A stretch of 64,000 bases of DNA from Planctomycetaceae bacterium (GTDB taxonomy: Bacteria > Planctomycetota > Planctomycetia > Pirellulales > Pirellulaceae). The notes under the pieces were generated by a model. It was not told the origin of the DNA, did not search any database, and was given only the letters and a program-made list of their open reading frames with translations. The DNA is taken from the NCBI GenBank assembly GCA_020638995.1, contig JACKHM010000002.1, forward strand, positions 1,798,001-1,862,000, read 5' to 3'. Shown in pieces: positions 27,309 through 34,851 of this stretch. A program made the translations under genes and the position numbers. Within the stretch, counting starts at the first letter, position 1. Each line of letters opens with the position of its first letter.

Positions 27309-27791
27309 TTATCGTTTGCCTTTCGCGGTCACCGCATGGATAGCCATGCCGATCCAGAAGCCCGGTATGCCGATCCATAATCCCGGTGTTAGAGACGCCT
27401 GCCATCCGTAAAATGTCGATGCAGCTAGCCACGCAAATCCTTCGGCAAAACGACCTTTGTACCAGAGGCCCACAGGACCCAATACGAGACCGAGAAAGAA
27501 CGCGAGCATGTCGGAATGCCCAGAATCACTTACCCATTCACTACAGTGCCGCCACTTCTGCGCATCGCGACGTATTTCGCCGCGACAATACGGACAAAGC
27601 ACTAATTCCGCCATGTATGCCTTGCGTTCTTCTGCACGTCGCCTTTCTTCATTTTGTTTTTCGATGAGATTGCGCTCGCGTTCTTTCGCACGTCGCGCTT
27701 CTTCATTTTGTTCTTCAAGCGTTGCGCAGATCGTCAACATCTTTAGCCAGAACCGCTGCATCGTATGTGCTTGAGCCATCGCGTCTATCAA
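27309..27791 (-). CDS. Membrane protein with coiled coil and zinc-ribbon-like motif
   Basis: The 160-residue frame from 27791 has a coiled coil (RAKERERNLIEKQNEERRRA), a CPYCRGEIR...WRHC zinc-ribbon-like motif, and two or three C-terminal hydrophobic segments (LAFFLGLVLGPVGLWYKG, LWIGIPGFWIGMAIHAV). The same frame continues upstream without a stop to about 27970 with sensible sequence (FIALREQLAEQYNPRTGIED) but without an ATG. The protein may therefore be N-terminally truncated or begin at a non-standard codon. The first Cys pair and the second pair are unequal (CPYC, then a lone C), so zinc binding is doubtful. Confidence 0.5.
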   Translation of the reverse strand: MIDAMAQAHTMQRFWLKMLTICATLEEQNEEARRAKERERNLIEKQNEERRRAEERKAYMAELVLCPYCRGEIRRDAQKWRHCSEWVSDSGHSDMLAFFLGLVLGPVGLWYKGRFAEGFAWLAASTFYGWQASLTPGLWIGIPGFWIGMAIHAVTAKGKR

Positions 27792-27972
27792 AAGGTCTTC
27801 AATGCCAGTTCGCGGATTGTATTGCTCAGCGAGCTGCTCACGTAGCGCAATGAACCGGGCTCGATCGATAGGTGTTGCATGGGCACCTTCGATGATATTG
27901 GCCGCGCGGAATCCACTTGTTAACTCATCAGTCGCAGTACTAACGATCTCATGCCATTTGGCTCCTGCGGCA

Positions 27973-29157
27973 TCACAATTCTTCCAGCGACTTCATGGCA
28001 AATGCAACATGTAAAGCCACTCCTAACGGCAAGGCGTCTTCGTCGACTTTGAACTTCGGATGATGGACGTTGTATATCGCACCCTGTTCTTCGTTGCGCA
28101 CCCCAATCGCAACGAAGCAACCAGGGATTTGTTCCGTATAAAAGGCAAAGTCCTCGCCGCCCATCGTTGGTGGCAATTCTTGGACGTGAACCTCATCGGT
28201 GAGTTCAATCGCCAATTGCTTGGCCACACTCCAGCACTGTGCGTCGTTCACTGTGGGCGGATAGTCGATGTTCGGAAAAGTGGTACTGGCTTCGCAGCGA
28301 TGTGCCGTCGCAACAGCCGCCGTGATTTCGCGAACTCGTTGCTGCATCTGCTGTAGCGTCTCCATCGAGATCGCGCGAATCGTGCCGCTCAGTTGGACCG
28401 TTTCGGGTATGACGTTGTACGCCTCGCCGCCGTGAATCGTGGAGATCGTGACCACGCCCGGATCCAGTGGGTCGAGCTCCCGCGAGACGATTGTCTGTAA
28501 TTCGGTTACTACCTTGGCCGCGACCACCACGGGATCGACCGTCAAATGGGGCATTGCCGCGTGCCCACCACGACCGTGGATGGTGATTTCGACGGCCCCC
28601 GCAGCCGCCAAGAAAACTCCGGCGCGGGAACCAAAACTCCCGACGGGAAGTTTCGGCCATACATGAAGACCGAAGATTCGCTCGACGACGGGATTCTCAA
28701 GGGCACCCTCGTCTCGCATCCGCTGACCGCCTGCCCCACCTTCTTCTGCGGGCTGGAAGATCAGCTTCACTGTACCCTGAATGTCCGCTTCCCGTTCTTT
28801 TAGCAAGCGGGCTGCACCCAACAGCATTGCCGTATGACAGTCGTGACCGCAGGCGTGCATCTTGCCTGCAATCTCACTGCGAAACGAAACATCTGCTTCC
28901 TCATGAATCGGCAACGCGTCCATGTCAGCGCGCAGAGCCACGCACGGACCATTTCCGTTACCGAGCGTGGCCACGACGCCAGTCTCCGCCAGCGGATACT
29001 GGTAAGCGATTCTTAGCTCGTCGAGTGTCTGACGGACCAACTGACTTGTCTTGACCTCCTCATACATCACCTCTGGAAAGCGGTGTAGCTGCCGACGGAG
29101 TTGGGCGACCCAAGTTTGAATCGCTAGAGCCTCTTTGAGGTAAATGTAGTTGGACAT
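27973..29157 (-). CDS. M20-family amidohydrolase (N-acyl-amino acid/hippurate hydrolase type)
   Basis: The start MSNYIYLKEALA at 29157 is chosen; an in-frame extension to 29256 lacks family features. The 394-residue enzyme has the M20D metal motifs: ALRADMDALPIHE, GKMHACGHDCHTAMLL, QPAEEGGAGG, GLHVWPKLP and a late MGGEDFAFY. It should hydrolyse N-acyl amino acids in the cytoplasm using a divalent metal pair. The dimerisation lid (GRGGHAAMPH) is complete. The frame is intact. It is not clearly part of an operon. Confidence 0.93.
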   Translation of the reverse strand: MSNYIYLKEALAIQTWVAQLRRQLHRFPEVMYEEVKTSQLVRQTLDELRIAYQYPLAETGVVATLGNGNGPCVALRADMDALPIHEEADVSFRSEIAGKMHACGHDCHTAMLLGAARLLKEREADIQGTVKLIFQPAEEGGAGGQRMRDEGALENPVVERIFGLHVWPKLPVGSFGSRAGVFLAAAGAVEITIHGRGGHAAMPHLTVDPVVVAAKVVTELQTIVSRELDPLDPGVVTISTIHGGEAYNVIPETVQLSGTIRAISMETLQQMQQRVREITAAVATAHRCEASTTFPNIDYPPTVNDAQCWSVAKQLAIELTDEVHVQELPPTMGGEDFAFYTEQIPGCFVAIGVRNEEQGAIYNVHHPKFKVDEDALPLGVALHVAFAMKSLEEL

Positions 29158-29279
29158 GCGATTGATCTTGCAAGCAGGTGTATTGGAACGCGACATTTTA
29201 CTCTGCGATCCCCGCGAAACACCGGCGAGGACCGCTTCTATTACTGTGACAGACATCGTAGCACGGAATTGAAATCCCT

Positions 29280-29711
29280 GTGGTCACGGTTCCGCTCCCC
29301 GCTGGTGAGTCTCAGATGAGTAGCAGCATCTCCGTAGAGGAGGTCGCAAAGCGAGCTAGTTCATCTGACCTTCCTAATGGAGCCGTGCCAAAACGCATTT
29401 TGCCGTTCCTTAAGAGCGAACATTCACCGCATCGGGTGGAGATCGCGGAGCCGTTTTATCTGAGTGAGAACGAGGTAACCCAACAGCAGTACGATAACGT
29501 GATGGGCCTCCGTCCATGGAGAGGTGAGATGTACCTGAAGGAAGGCCCCGAGGTTACCAACTTGCTTGCAAGTCGCGTCCAACGCGGTAGGATTGTCGCC
29601 AACGTGCCTTTGCCACTAAAAGGCAGAGTTCAACGGACACGATCCGTCTCAAAGCTGCCGGATAAATCACACTTCGCTATTCGAGAGGGTGCTCCGAAAC
29701 GGACTAACTGA
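29280..29711 (+). pseudogene. Formylglycine-generating-enzyme-like (sulfatase-modifying) fragment
   Basis: Residues ~50-80 (HRVEIAEPFYLSENEVTQQQ, then YDNVMGLRPWRG) match the N-terminal part of FGE-sulfatase domains, and VPLPAGESQMSSS resembles the segment before it. The catalytic C-terminal half is missing and the rest of the frame is unlike any family. Both ends appear lost, so this is a remnant. Confidence 0.65.
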
Positions 29712-29761
29712 TGGCTTAACCAAAAGAGTTGAGAATAGGCGTTGACCACCCGTCACCTTCC

Positions 29762-30013
29762 ATGCATGAAGAAGAAACGCGTGTTGCCATTCTTCAGGCG
29801 ACCGTGCAGTATTATCTGCCGGAGTTTGAAGCCGCAATTAAGCAGGCGACCGAAGAGGTGGGAGGTGGTGATGCCGTACTTGTGATGCATCAAGACGCCT
29901 TTGCAGCAGGATACGATGACGACGAATACACTCTCCTTGGAATGGCTGTGAAGTATGCGGGACTAAAAGGCGTAACGGTGAACGTAATCGGTAAGAATCA
30001 CGCGACTTTTTGA
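29762..30013 (+). CDS. Small acidic hypothetical protein
   Basis: 83 residues from MHEEETRVAILQATVQYYLP, rich in Glu/Asp, with a C-terminal Rossmann-like strand pattern (KGVTVNVIGKNHATF). No domain is recognised. The sequence looks like a real folded protein. The start at 29762 is preferred over an upstream alternative start at 29729. Confidence 0.5.
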   Translation: MHEEETRVAILQATVQYYLPEFEAAIKQATEEVGGGDAVLVMHQDAFAAGYDDDEYTLLGMAVKYAGLKGVTVNVIGKNHATF

Positions 30014-30067
30014 CATCTACTTGGCAATGGATCGAAGATCACAGCGATCCGTCAGAAGCATCCCGAC

Positions 30068-30313
30068 ATGAAGGGTATCCTGTTTGATCTCTCGCATGTT
30101 GTCGTACGAGCACGACCCAACATCGAAGCCGCTGGTCGAGCGAACAAAATCTTGCAACTCGACGGTCACGGTAAGGTCGTGGGCTCGTGGGGCCAAGCAG
30201 GCAAAGGGCTAGGTGAGTTTCAATTGCCGCATATGTTAGCCACGGACGCCGATGGTAATTTGTAAATTGCTGAAATCAATGGCCAGCGTTTTCAAAAATT
30301 GATTCGCGAATAG
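30068..30313 (+). pseudogene. NHL-repeat beta-propeller fragment with in-frame stop
   Basis: The frame carries one and a half NHL repeats (LDGHGKVVGSWGQAGKGLGE, FQLPHMLATDADGNL). A TAA then stands where Tyr is usual, followed in the same frame by IAEINGQRFQKLIRE and a TAG. The rest of the propeller is missing. It is a decayed tail of a larger NHL protein. Confidence 0.65.
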
Positions 30314-30394
30314 ACCCGCAGTCGTTGCGATTGTGACCGCGTCTGTGTTTGCTCGTTTGATTTGAATGACAGCCAAGACGAATGAAAGCCTGCT

Positions 30395-31663
30395 ATGAAA
30401 CACGATGAGAACAGTACGACAGCGGCTATGAGCAACCGGCGAGACGCATTGCGATTCGGCGCAGGCTTACTGGCTAGCGGCATGCTTGGATCGACTCCGT
30501 TCGACGCGTTCGCTACGGAGGAATCCGAGTTGCAGCCGCAACTCACAATCACTTCCGTCAAGACTTTCTTGCTGCGACACACATTGAAGCGACCTTTCGG
30601 CGTTTCCGTCTCCGTTCCACTCGGAAAAACGCGCCAAGCATTGTTGATCAAGATTGAAACAGATGAAGGACTCGTTGGTTGGGGGGAAACCGCACCAATA
30701 TCTGGTACACGAGGGACGATCGTCGATGACTTGACTCCTCGCTTGTTGGGTCAAAATCCGCTCGAGTACCGTCGCTTGTGGCGAGAACTGTGGGGGCCGA
30801 ACTTTGGCAATGGACTCGCGGTTGGCGGAGTCGAAACGGCGTTGAATGACCTGCGGGGCAAGGCGCTAAATCTTCCGGTCGCCGAACTATTTGGCGGCAG
30901 GATGCGAGATCAAGTGCCGGTCTATGTATCGGCGTTGGAATACGTCGAAGGTCGAGAGATTGAGGAACATTATCCGGAAACTGCGATAAAGATGGTCGAG
31001 CAAGGGCACAAGGCAATCAAGATGCGACTTGGACGCTACTCGGTCGCGCGGGAAGCCAAAGTTGCCGCTGCGGTCCGGGACGCCGTAGGCCCCGGCGTTC
31101 AACTGATGGTAGACGGAAATGGTGGATATACGATGGCGAACGCCGTTCGGATGGGACACGCGCTGAACGAACTTGGCTTTGAGTTCTTTGAGGAACCGCT
31201 TCCACAATCGCCCAAGTATGCTGGGTATGACGAATTGCGTCGCAAGATGCCGCTGCCTTTGGCTGGCGGTGAAGCGGTCGACTCGCGAGGTTCCGCCAAA
31301 CAACTTATCGATCGTCGCGCCATCGATATTATTCAACCGGACATCAGCCTATGCGGGGGTCTCGGTGAAGTGCTGTTCATCTCTGAGATGGCGAAACTGT
31401 CAAGCATTCGCTGCCTCCCACATTGCTGGGGCGGCGACATACTAATCGCAGCAACGACTCACCTTCTCTCACTGCTTCCCGACCCTCATTGGGGCCTGCC
31501 CACGGATACGCCCATGTTGGAACTCGACCAATCCGAGAATCCTTGGCGCGACGGATTGGCAATCGAACGCTTGGAATTAGAAGAAGGCTTCATCAAAGTG
31601 CCTACGAAACCGGGCTTGGGAATCGAAGTGGATGAAGACGTTGTCAAACATTACGCCGTGTAG
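30395..31663 (+). CDS. TAT-exported enolase-superfamily enzyme (mandelate racemase/muconate cycloisomerase group)
   Basis: The 422-residue protein opens with a twin-arginine signal (NRRDALRFGAGLLASGMLG). It then has an N-terminal capping domain (VKTFLLRHTLKRPFGVSVSV) and a TIM-barrel with the superfamily residues: Lys in HKAIKMRLG, metal ligands in LMVDGNGGYT, FFEEPLPQ and LAGGEAVDS, and PDISLCGG and the late HCWGG. It should catalyse proton abstraction next to a carboxylate in the periplasm. The substrate is unknown. The ATG at 30428 inside the TAT leader is an alternative start. The frame is intact, and it stands alone on this strand. Confidence 0.9.
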   Translation: MKHDENSTTAAMSNRRDALRFGAGLLASGMLGSTPFDAFATEESELQPQLTITSVKTFLLRHTLKRPFGVSVSVPLGKTRQALLIKIETDEGLVGWGETAPISGTRGTIVDDLTPRLLGQNPLEYRRLWRELWGPNFGNGLAVGGVETALNDLRGKALNLPVAELFGGRMRDQVPVYVSALEYVEGREIEEHYPETAIKMVEQGHKAIKMRLGRYSVAREAKVAAAVRDAVGPGVQLMVDGNGGYTMANAVRMGHALNELGFEFFEEPLPQSPKYAGYDELRRKMPLPLAGGEAVDSRGSAKQLIDRRAIDIIQPDISLCGGLGEVLFISEMAKLSSIRCLPHCWGGDILIAATTHLLSLLPDPHWGLPTDTPMLELDQSENPWRDGLAIERLELEEGFIKVPTKPGLGIEVDEDVVKHYAV

Positions 31664-31804
31664 AGCAACGGGGAGTCAATTATAACGCGGAAACGCAGGA
31701 CTGTTCTAAAGAGCATACCGAATCGCTCGTCGTGGGAGTGGCATCTTGCGTTGTTCAATGGCGAAGTAAGCCGTCAGTAGAAATTTGGACGATGGGACGA
31801 TAGC

Positions 31805-32178
31805 CACCCGTGACTCGCTCGGTCGCTCGAATAGACATACCTTCTGTTAGCATCCGCAAGGCGAGCTTGGCTTTCACAAGATTGACCGTCATGTCGCCAA
31901 GCGGTTTCGCCGGTCGATCCGTTCAGCTAACTCCACAATCCTTGCACTTGTACGGCCCGCCAAAACCAGCACGACCGGTAATATCGCGGACAGTGCATCC
32001 GCCACATTCTGGCCACGCCGAGTTGCAACCTCTCCTCCGCTCGCTCTAAAATGCGACGATCCGAGACCAACCGGCAATGCATCCGCATAGGCGACCAACC
32101 GCCCTCAGCCAAGCGTCTCAGTTCAACGCACAATCTATTCGTCCGAGGACAGACGAATAGATTGATATTCGTTCGGCT
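31805..32178 (-). pseudogene. IS1-like transposase remnant (zinc-ribbon and HTH region)
   Basis: Reading on the minus strand, one frame gives CNSAWPECGGCTVRDITGRA and YKCKDCGVS, then a stop. A neighbouring frame gives RPAKPLGDMTVNLVKAKLAL and RMLTEGMSIRATERV, matching the N-terminus of the full transposase at 58999-60033. The DDE core is missing. Upstream sequence to 32178 is the family leader with its hairpins. Confidence 0.8.
32068..32175 (-). ncRNA. Candidate structured leader of IS1-like element, copy 1
   Basis: A perfect 13-bp stem CAATCTATTCGTC/GACGAATAGATTG (32131-32143 with 32152-32164) is followed, in minus-strand order, by smaller hairpins (GCGT/ACGC and GGCG/CGCC). The copy at 33437-33547 keeps the pairing through a compensatory T-to-C/A-to-G change, which supports a folded nucleic acid. 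Whether it is transcribed is not known. Confidence 0.45.
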
Positions 32179-32198
32179 ACAGTTTGACGAGGTCCACA

Positions 32199-33008
32199 AT
32201 GCAAATGCAGTCCTCGCATGTCGCTTTCAGTTACCACTTTGCCACGGACTTTGAATTCGTCCGTGTACTTTCCAGCGCCCTGGCAGCGCGCGGTGTACCC
32301 GCTTGGTACCTGGACAAGCTCATCAAGCCTGCTGATATCACCACCGAGCAGTACCTTGGCGGATTATTTGATTGGCGTAGGGAGCCTCAAAACTGGCATG
32401 CGACATACCTCGATCAGCTTTCCCGAGCTGGTGGGATCATCGTCGTCCTCAGCGAATCTGCCGCCGAATCGCGTAAGCAGATCGGACGTGGAATGTGGCG
32501 GGAACGTGCTGCGATCGAGTTTTTCCTGGCTGACAATCCTCTTCGAGTTCGAGAGATAATTCGCACATCAGAAACTCCTAGCGATGCTATGGTTAGCGAG
32601 TTGGCGACGTGGGGACGGCAAGTCTTATCACTTCCTTCCGTTCTCAGGAAAGACATAGACAATCCGAACGCGTTTAACGAGCCCACTGGGCTTGGTCGCG
32701 GGATTCCGCTCCAGTTGCCTGAAGGAAAATCGAAAGCCACAGAATGGTATGAACTCGTCCGACGGGACCTGTATGACGTGCAGTGGCACTGCAGACGATG
32801 CGGATTGCAGAGCGATACCTATGTGATGGCCCAGGAGAATCCTCCTGCAGAATGTCCGCGTTGCGGCTTTGAAAGCATGCCTTGCCCTGACGAAGCCGAG
32901 GCGGTTCAACTTGGCGAGGAACTTTCGGACAAAGAGCGGGAGTTTCTAGCAAAGGTTCCTGACTTCATTGCCAAGCTCACGGCTCGGCTCACAAAACAGA
33001 ATGATTGA
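32199..33008 (+). CDS. TIR-domain protein with C-terminal zinc ribbon
   Basis: The start at 32199 is supported by GAGG six bases upstream. The 269-residue product begins with a TIR-like fold: SSHVAFSYHFATDFEF (strand A), then LDQLSRAGGIIVVLSESAAE and GMWRERAAIEFF, where Glu ~102 or ~107 would be the NADase Glu. A linker follows, then a CRRC...CPRCG zinc ribbon (~200-225) and a helical tail. Bacterial TIR proteins often deplete NAD or make signal nucleotides in phage defence. Neighbouring restriction and helicase genes make a defence role plausible but unproven. A decayed IS1-like element lies just upstream, and a group II intron piece lies 37 bases downstream. Confidence 0.75.
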   Translation: MQMQSSHVAFSYHFATDFEFVRVLSSALAARGVPAWYLDKLIKPADITTEQYLGGLFDWRREPQNWHATYLDQLSRAGGIIVVLSESAAESRKQIGRGMWRERAAIEFFLADNPLRVREIIRTSETPSDAMVSELATWGRQVLSLPSVLRKDIDNPNAFNEPTGLGRGIPLQLPEGKSKATEWYELVRRDLYDVQWHCRRCGLQSDTYVMAQENPPAECPRCGFESMPCPDEAEAVQLGEELSDKEREFLAKVPDFIAKLTARLTKQND

Positions 33009-33044
33009 GTGAATGATTGAGACGTGGTCGGTGAGCAAAGCCGA

Positions 33045-33250
33045 ATCGGGTAAGGTCCATCCTCGCGGATGACCCTCCCCACACCACCGTACGTGCGGGC
33101 CCGCATACGGCAATTCAACGAAGTGGAGCAAGCTGGGCCCATAAAGTCTTCATGCTTAACAGTCCTTGTTCGGCAAGCCACGCATTGGTCAGCCCGACGC
33201 CACTGGCAATGGTCTTGACGTATCTTCTCGATCGCTTCCCTCGCGCCGCT
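33045..33250 (-). mobile_element. Group II intron 3' end with maturase tail
   Basis: In minus-strand order: maturase tail codons (RRYVKTIASGVGLTNAWLAE, then LLSMKTLWAQLAPL and a stop), a domain V-like stem (GCCGTATGCGGGCCCGCACG) and CCTTACCCGAT ending at 33045. The 5' part is missing. It resembles the remnant at 13022-13510 in its end sequence (TACCCGAT) and in lying just after a plus-strand gene. Confidence 0.75.
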
Positions 33251-33289
33251 TGGGCACCCCTGACGAACGCCGAACGTGACCACCCACGA

Positions 33290-33547
33290 TCGACGCAGTC
33301 GGCGATTTCGACTAGCGTCTCGGATGGTCCGCCACCACCAGCACGACCGTCAACACCATGGTTAGTCTGTCGACCGCATTCTCGCCGCTTCGAGTTGCAT
33401 CAGCTCCTGAGATCGCATTAAAATGCGACCCGTCGAGACCAACCGGCAATGAATCCGCATAAGCGACCAGCAGCCCTCAGCCAAGCGTCTCAGTTCAACG
33501 CACAATCTATCCGTCCGAGTACAGACGGATAGATTGGTATTCGTTAT
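33290..33547 (-). pseudogene. IS1-like remnant, second copy
   Basis: 33325-33547 is similar to 31945-32172 over ~220 bases. The minus frame gives CNSKRRECGRQTNHGVDGRA, a decayed zinc-ribbon start of the IS1-like transposase. The remainder is cut near the group II intron fragment. In both copies the similarity stops at the same TTCGTT, 17-30 bases before the start of a rightward gene. Confidence 0.7.
33437..33547 (-). ncRNA. Candidate structured leader of IS1-like element, copy 2
   Basis: This copy has the stem CAATCTATCCGTC/GACGGATAGATTG (33503-33515 with 33524-33536). Compared with 32131-32164, both arms have changed together, so the stem stays perfect while the loop differs by one base. 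Confidence 0.45.
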
Positions 33548-33563
33548 CCATCTGGGGACAACA

Positions 33564-34079
33564 ATGAACCCATCTCGACGAAAAGCGACGATAGCGATTG
33601 GGAACGCAATGGCTTACCTCTCGCTGAAGCCCTGCTGTGAAGCGGATGACGAAACGAAGACAGCGTCAGATGCATTTATTGGAATTTGGTCATCACACTA
33701 CCAACAGACTTTCATTTATCTGATCATCCAACCAGATCAGAAGGCCGTCTTTGCACTCTTGGATCAAGGCTACAGTTTCGGCGAAGTTCCGTGGGTTCAG
33801 GCAAAGAACGGAATCATCGTACACGGTTTTCCAATGCTACGACTCTGGAAGACGAACCAACCAAATCGGTGCAAGGTCCGCATGCAAGCGGTTCCGCCTG
33901 AAGCAACGAATAACACATTCGTGAAATTCCCACTCAACTATTACATGACACGGCAAGAACAATTCCCGTTGCCTGCTGCACTCGCCGAACAGAAGATTCC
34001 CGAAGACTGGCTTGGTTCCGATCCGCCATCCGACTTTGACCGTATGGTTGGAAAACCACGAGAAGTCAACCCGAACTGA
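33564..34079 (+). CDS. Hypothetical protein next to TIR gene
   Basis: The start MNPSRRKATIAIGNAMAYLS at 33564 follows GGGGACAACA; an upstream in-frame start at 33534 would lie in the IS leader. The 171-residue product contains a beta-rich stretch (QQTFIYLIIQPDQKAVFALL, then GIIVHGFPMLRLWKT) and no known motif. It sits in the defence-like island between TIR and helicase genes. Confidence 0.6.
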   Translation: MNPSRRKATIAIGNAMAYLSLKPCCEADDETKTASDAFIGIWSSHYQQTFIYLIIQPDQKAVFALLDQGYSFGEVPWVQAKNGIIVHGFPMLRLWKTNQPNRCKVRMQAVPPEATNNTFVKFPLNYYMTRQEQFPLPAALAEQKIPEDWLGSDPPSDFDRMVGKPREVNPN

Positions 34080-34097
34080 CGGCTAACACCTATATCC

Positions 34098-34442
34098 GTG
34101 TACGTCCTGCACCCGGATAGATCGCAATTCGATATGCACCTAACCCACCACCAAGCGTTGGACGAGCCGACTCCTACTCCTGATCTCCCTTCTGACTCAC
34201 TCGGCAAGTTCCTAGTCGATGCGCACCACAACATTGCGGCAACAATTGCGAATCTTCGGCGGCAGTACGATCCCCTTGCCAGAATCGATCAGGTGTACTG
34301 CGACATGATCGACAATCTGAACCAGAGCCCGGAGTTTGTTGCCGGCTTCTTTCTAATCATTCTGATAACCGTGTCTTTCTTAACGGCAGATTCCTTCGCT
34401 TCTGCTCTCGCCTCATTAACACATCGAGTTATACGTTCTTGA
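34098..34442 (+). CDS. Hypothetical protein with C-terminal membrane helix
   Basis: The 114-residue frame starts with GTG at 34098, or ATG at 34134. The second half has a helical segment (NIAATIANLRRQYDPLARID) and one membrane helix (EFVAGFFLIILITVSFLTA). It lies 18 bases after the previous stop, so both may be one operon. No family was recognised. Confidence 0.45.
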   Translation: MYVLHPDRSQFDMHLTHHQALDEPTPTPDLPSDSLGKFLVDAHHNIAATIANLRRQYDPLARIDQVYCDMIDNLNQSPEFVAGFFLIILITVSFLTADSFASALASLTHRVIRS

Positions 34443-34469
34443 ATAGACAATACGAGTTGATCGGATTCA

Positions 34470-34806
34470 CTAAACCCCCGAAGTTTCCAGCGTCGTCCCA
34501 GATCGAGAGGGAATTGCCGCCACGCTCAAATCCTCTGCTACTTCAAATATCGGCAGGTAGTCTCTGAGCTTGGCTACTTGACTCTCTCCCCAATCTGCCG
34601 GATCTTTGTCTGTCGTTCGCCAAAGATAGCAGACATCGTTTACGCATGAAATCAGCCAACGCTGAACTTTTGTTCCCGCAAGTCGATGGCAAGGATCGAT
34701 GTCGGTTTTTCTGAGCGTTAGTCAATGACGGCAGACTCTCAGGCATCACACGAGTTGAGTCGTAATCATCGAGATCAACAACGTCAGCCTTACTGAATGT
34801 CCTCAC
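34470..34806 (-). pseudogene. Frameshifted hypothetical gene
   Basis: Two minus-strand frames look coding in turn: TFSKADVVDLDDYDSTRVMP (from 34806), then after about 34715 LRKTDIDPCHRLAGTKVQRW and CYLWRTTDKDPADWGESQVA to a stop at 34470. The switch suggests a frameshift in a short gene. No family was recognised; this is an impression from composition. Confidence 0.35.
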
Positions 34807-34851
34807 AATGAGTTGAGTGTGGTCATCAGCTAGGCGGAAAACAGCTAATTC

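Larger units (their letters stand above)
31664..32198. other. Intergenic region holding an IS1-like remnant
   Basis: The first ~140 bases show nothing recognisable. The rest is an IS1-like transposase remnant and its leader on the minus strand (listed separately). The last ~20 bases carry the ribosome site GAGG of the TIR gene. Confidence 0.6.

Noticed and set aside
32068..33550. Integron attC-like sites (palindromes with GTTCAAC and CGTT around the TIR gene)
   Set aside because: The right-hand box does not fit GTTRRRY in either copy, no integrase is present, and the repeats continue into IS1-like transposase sequence, which explains them better.
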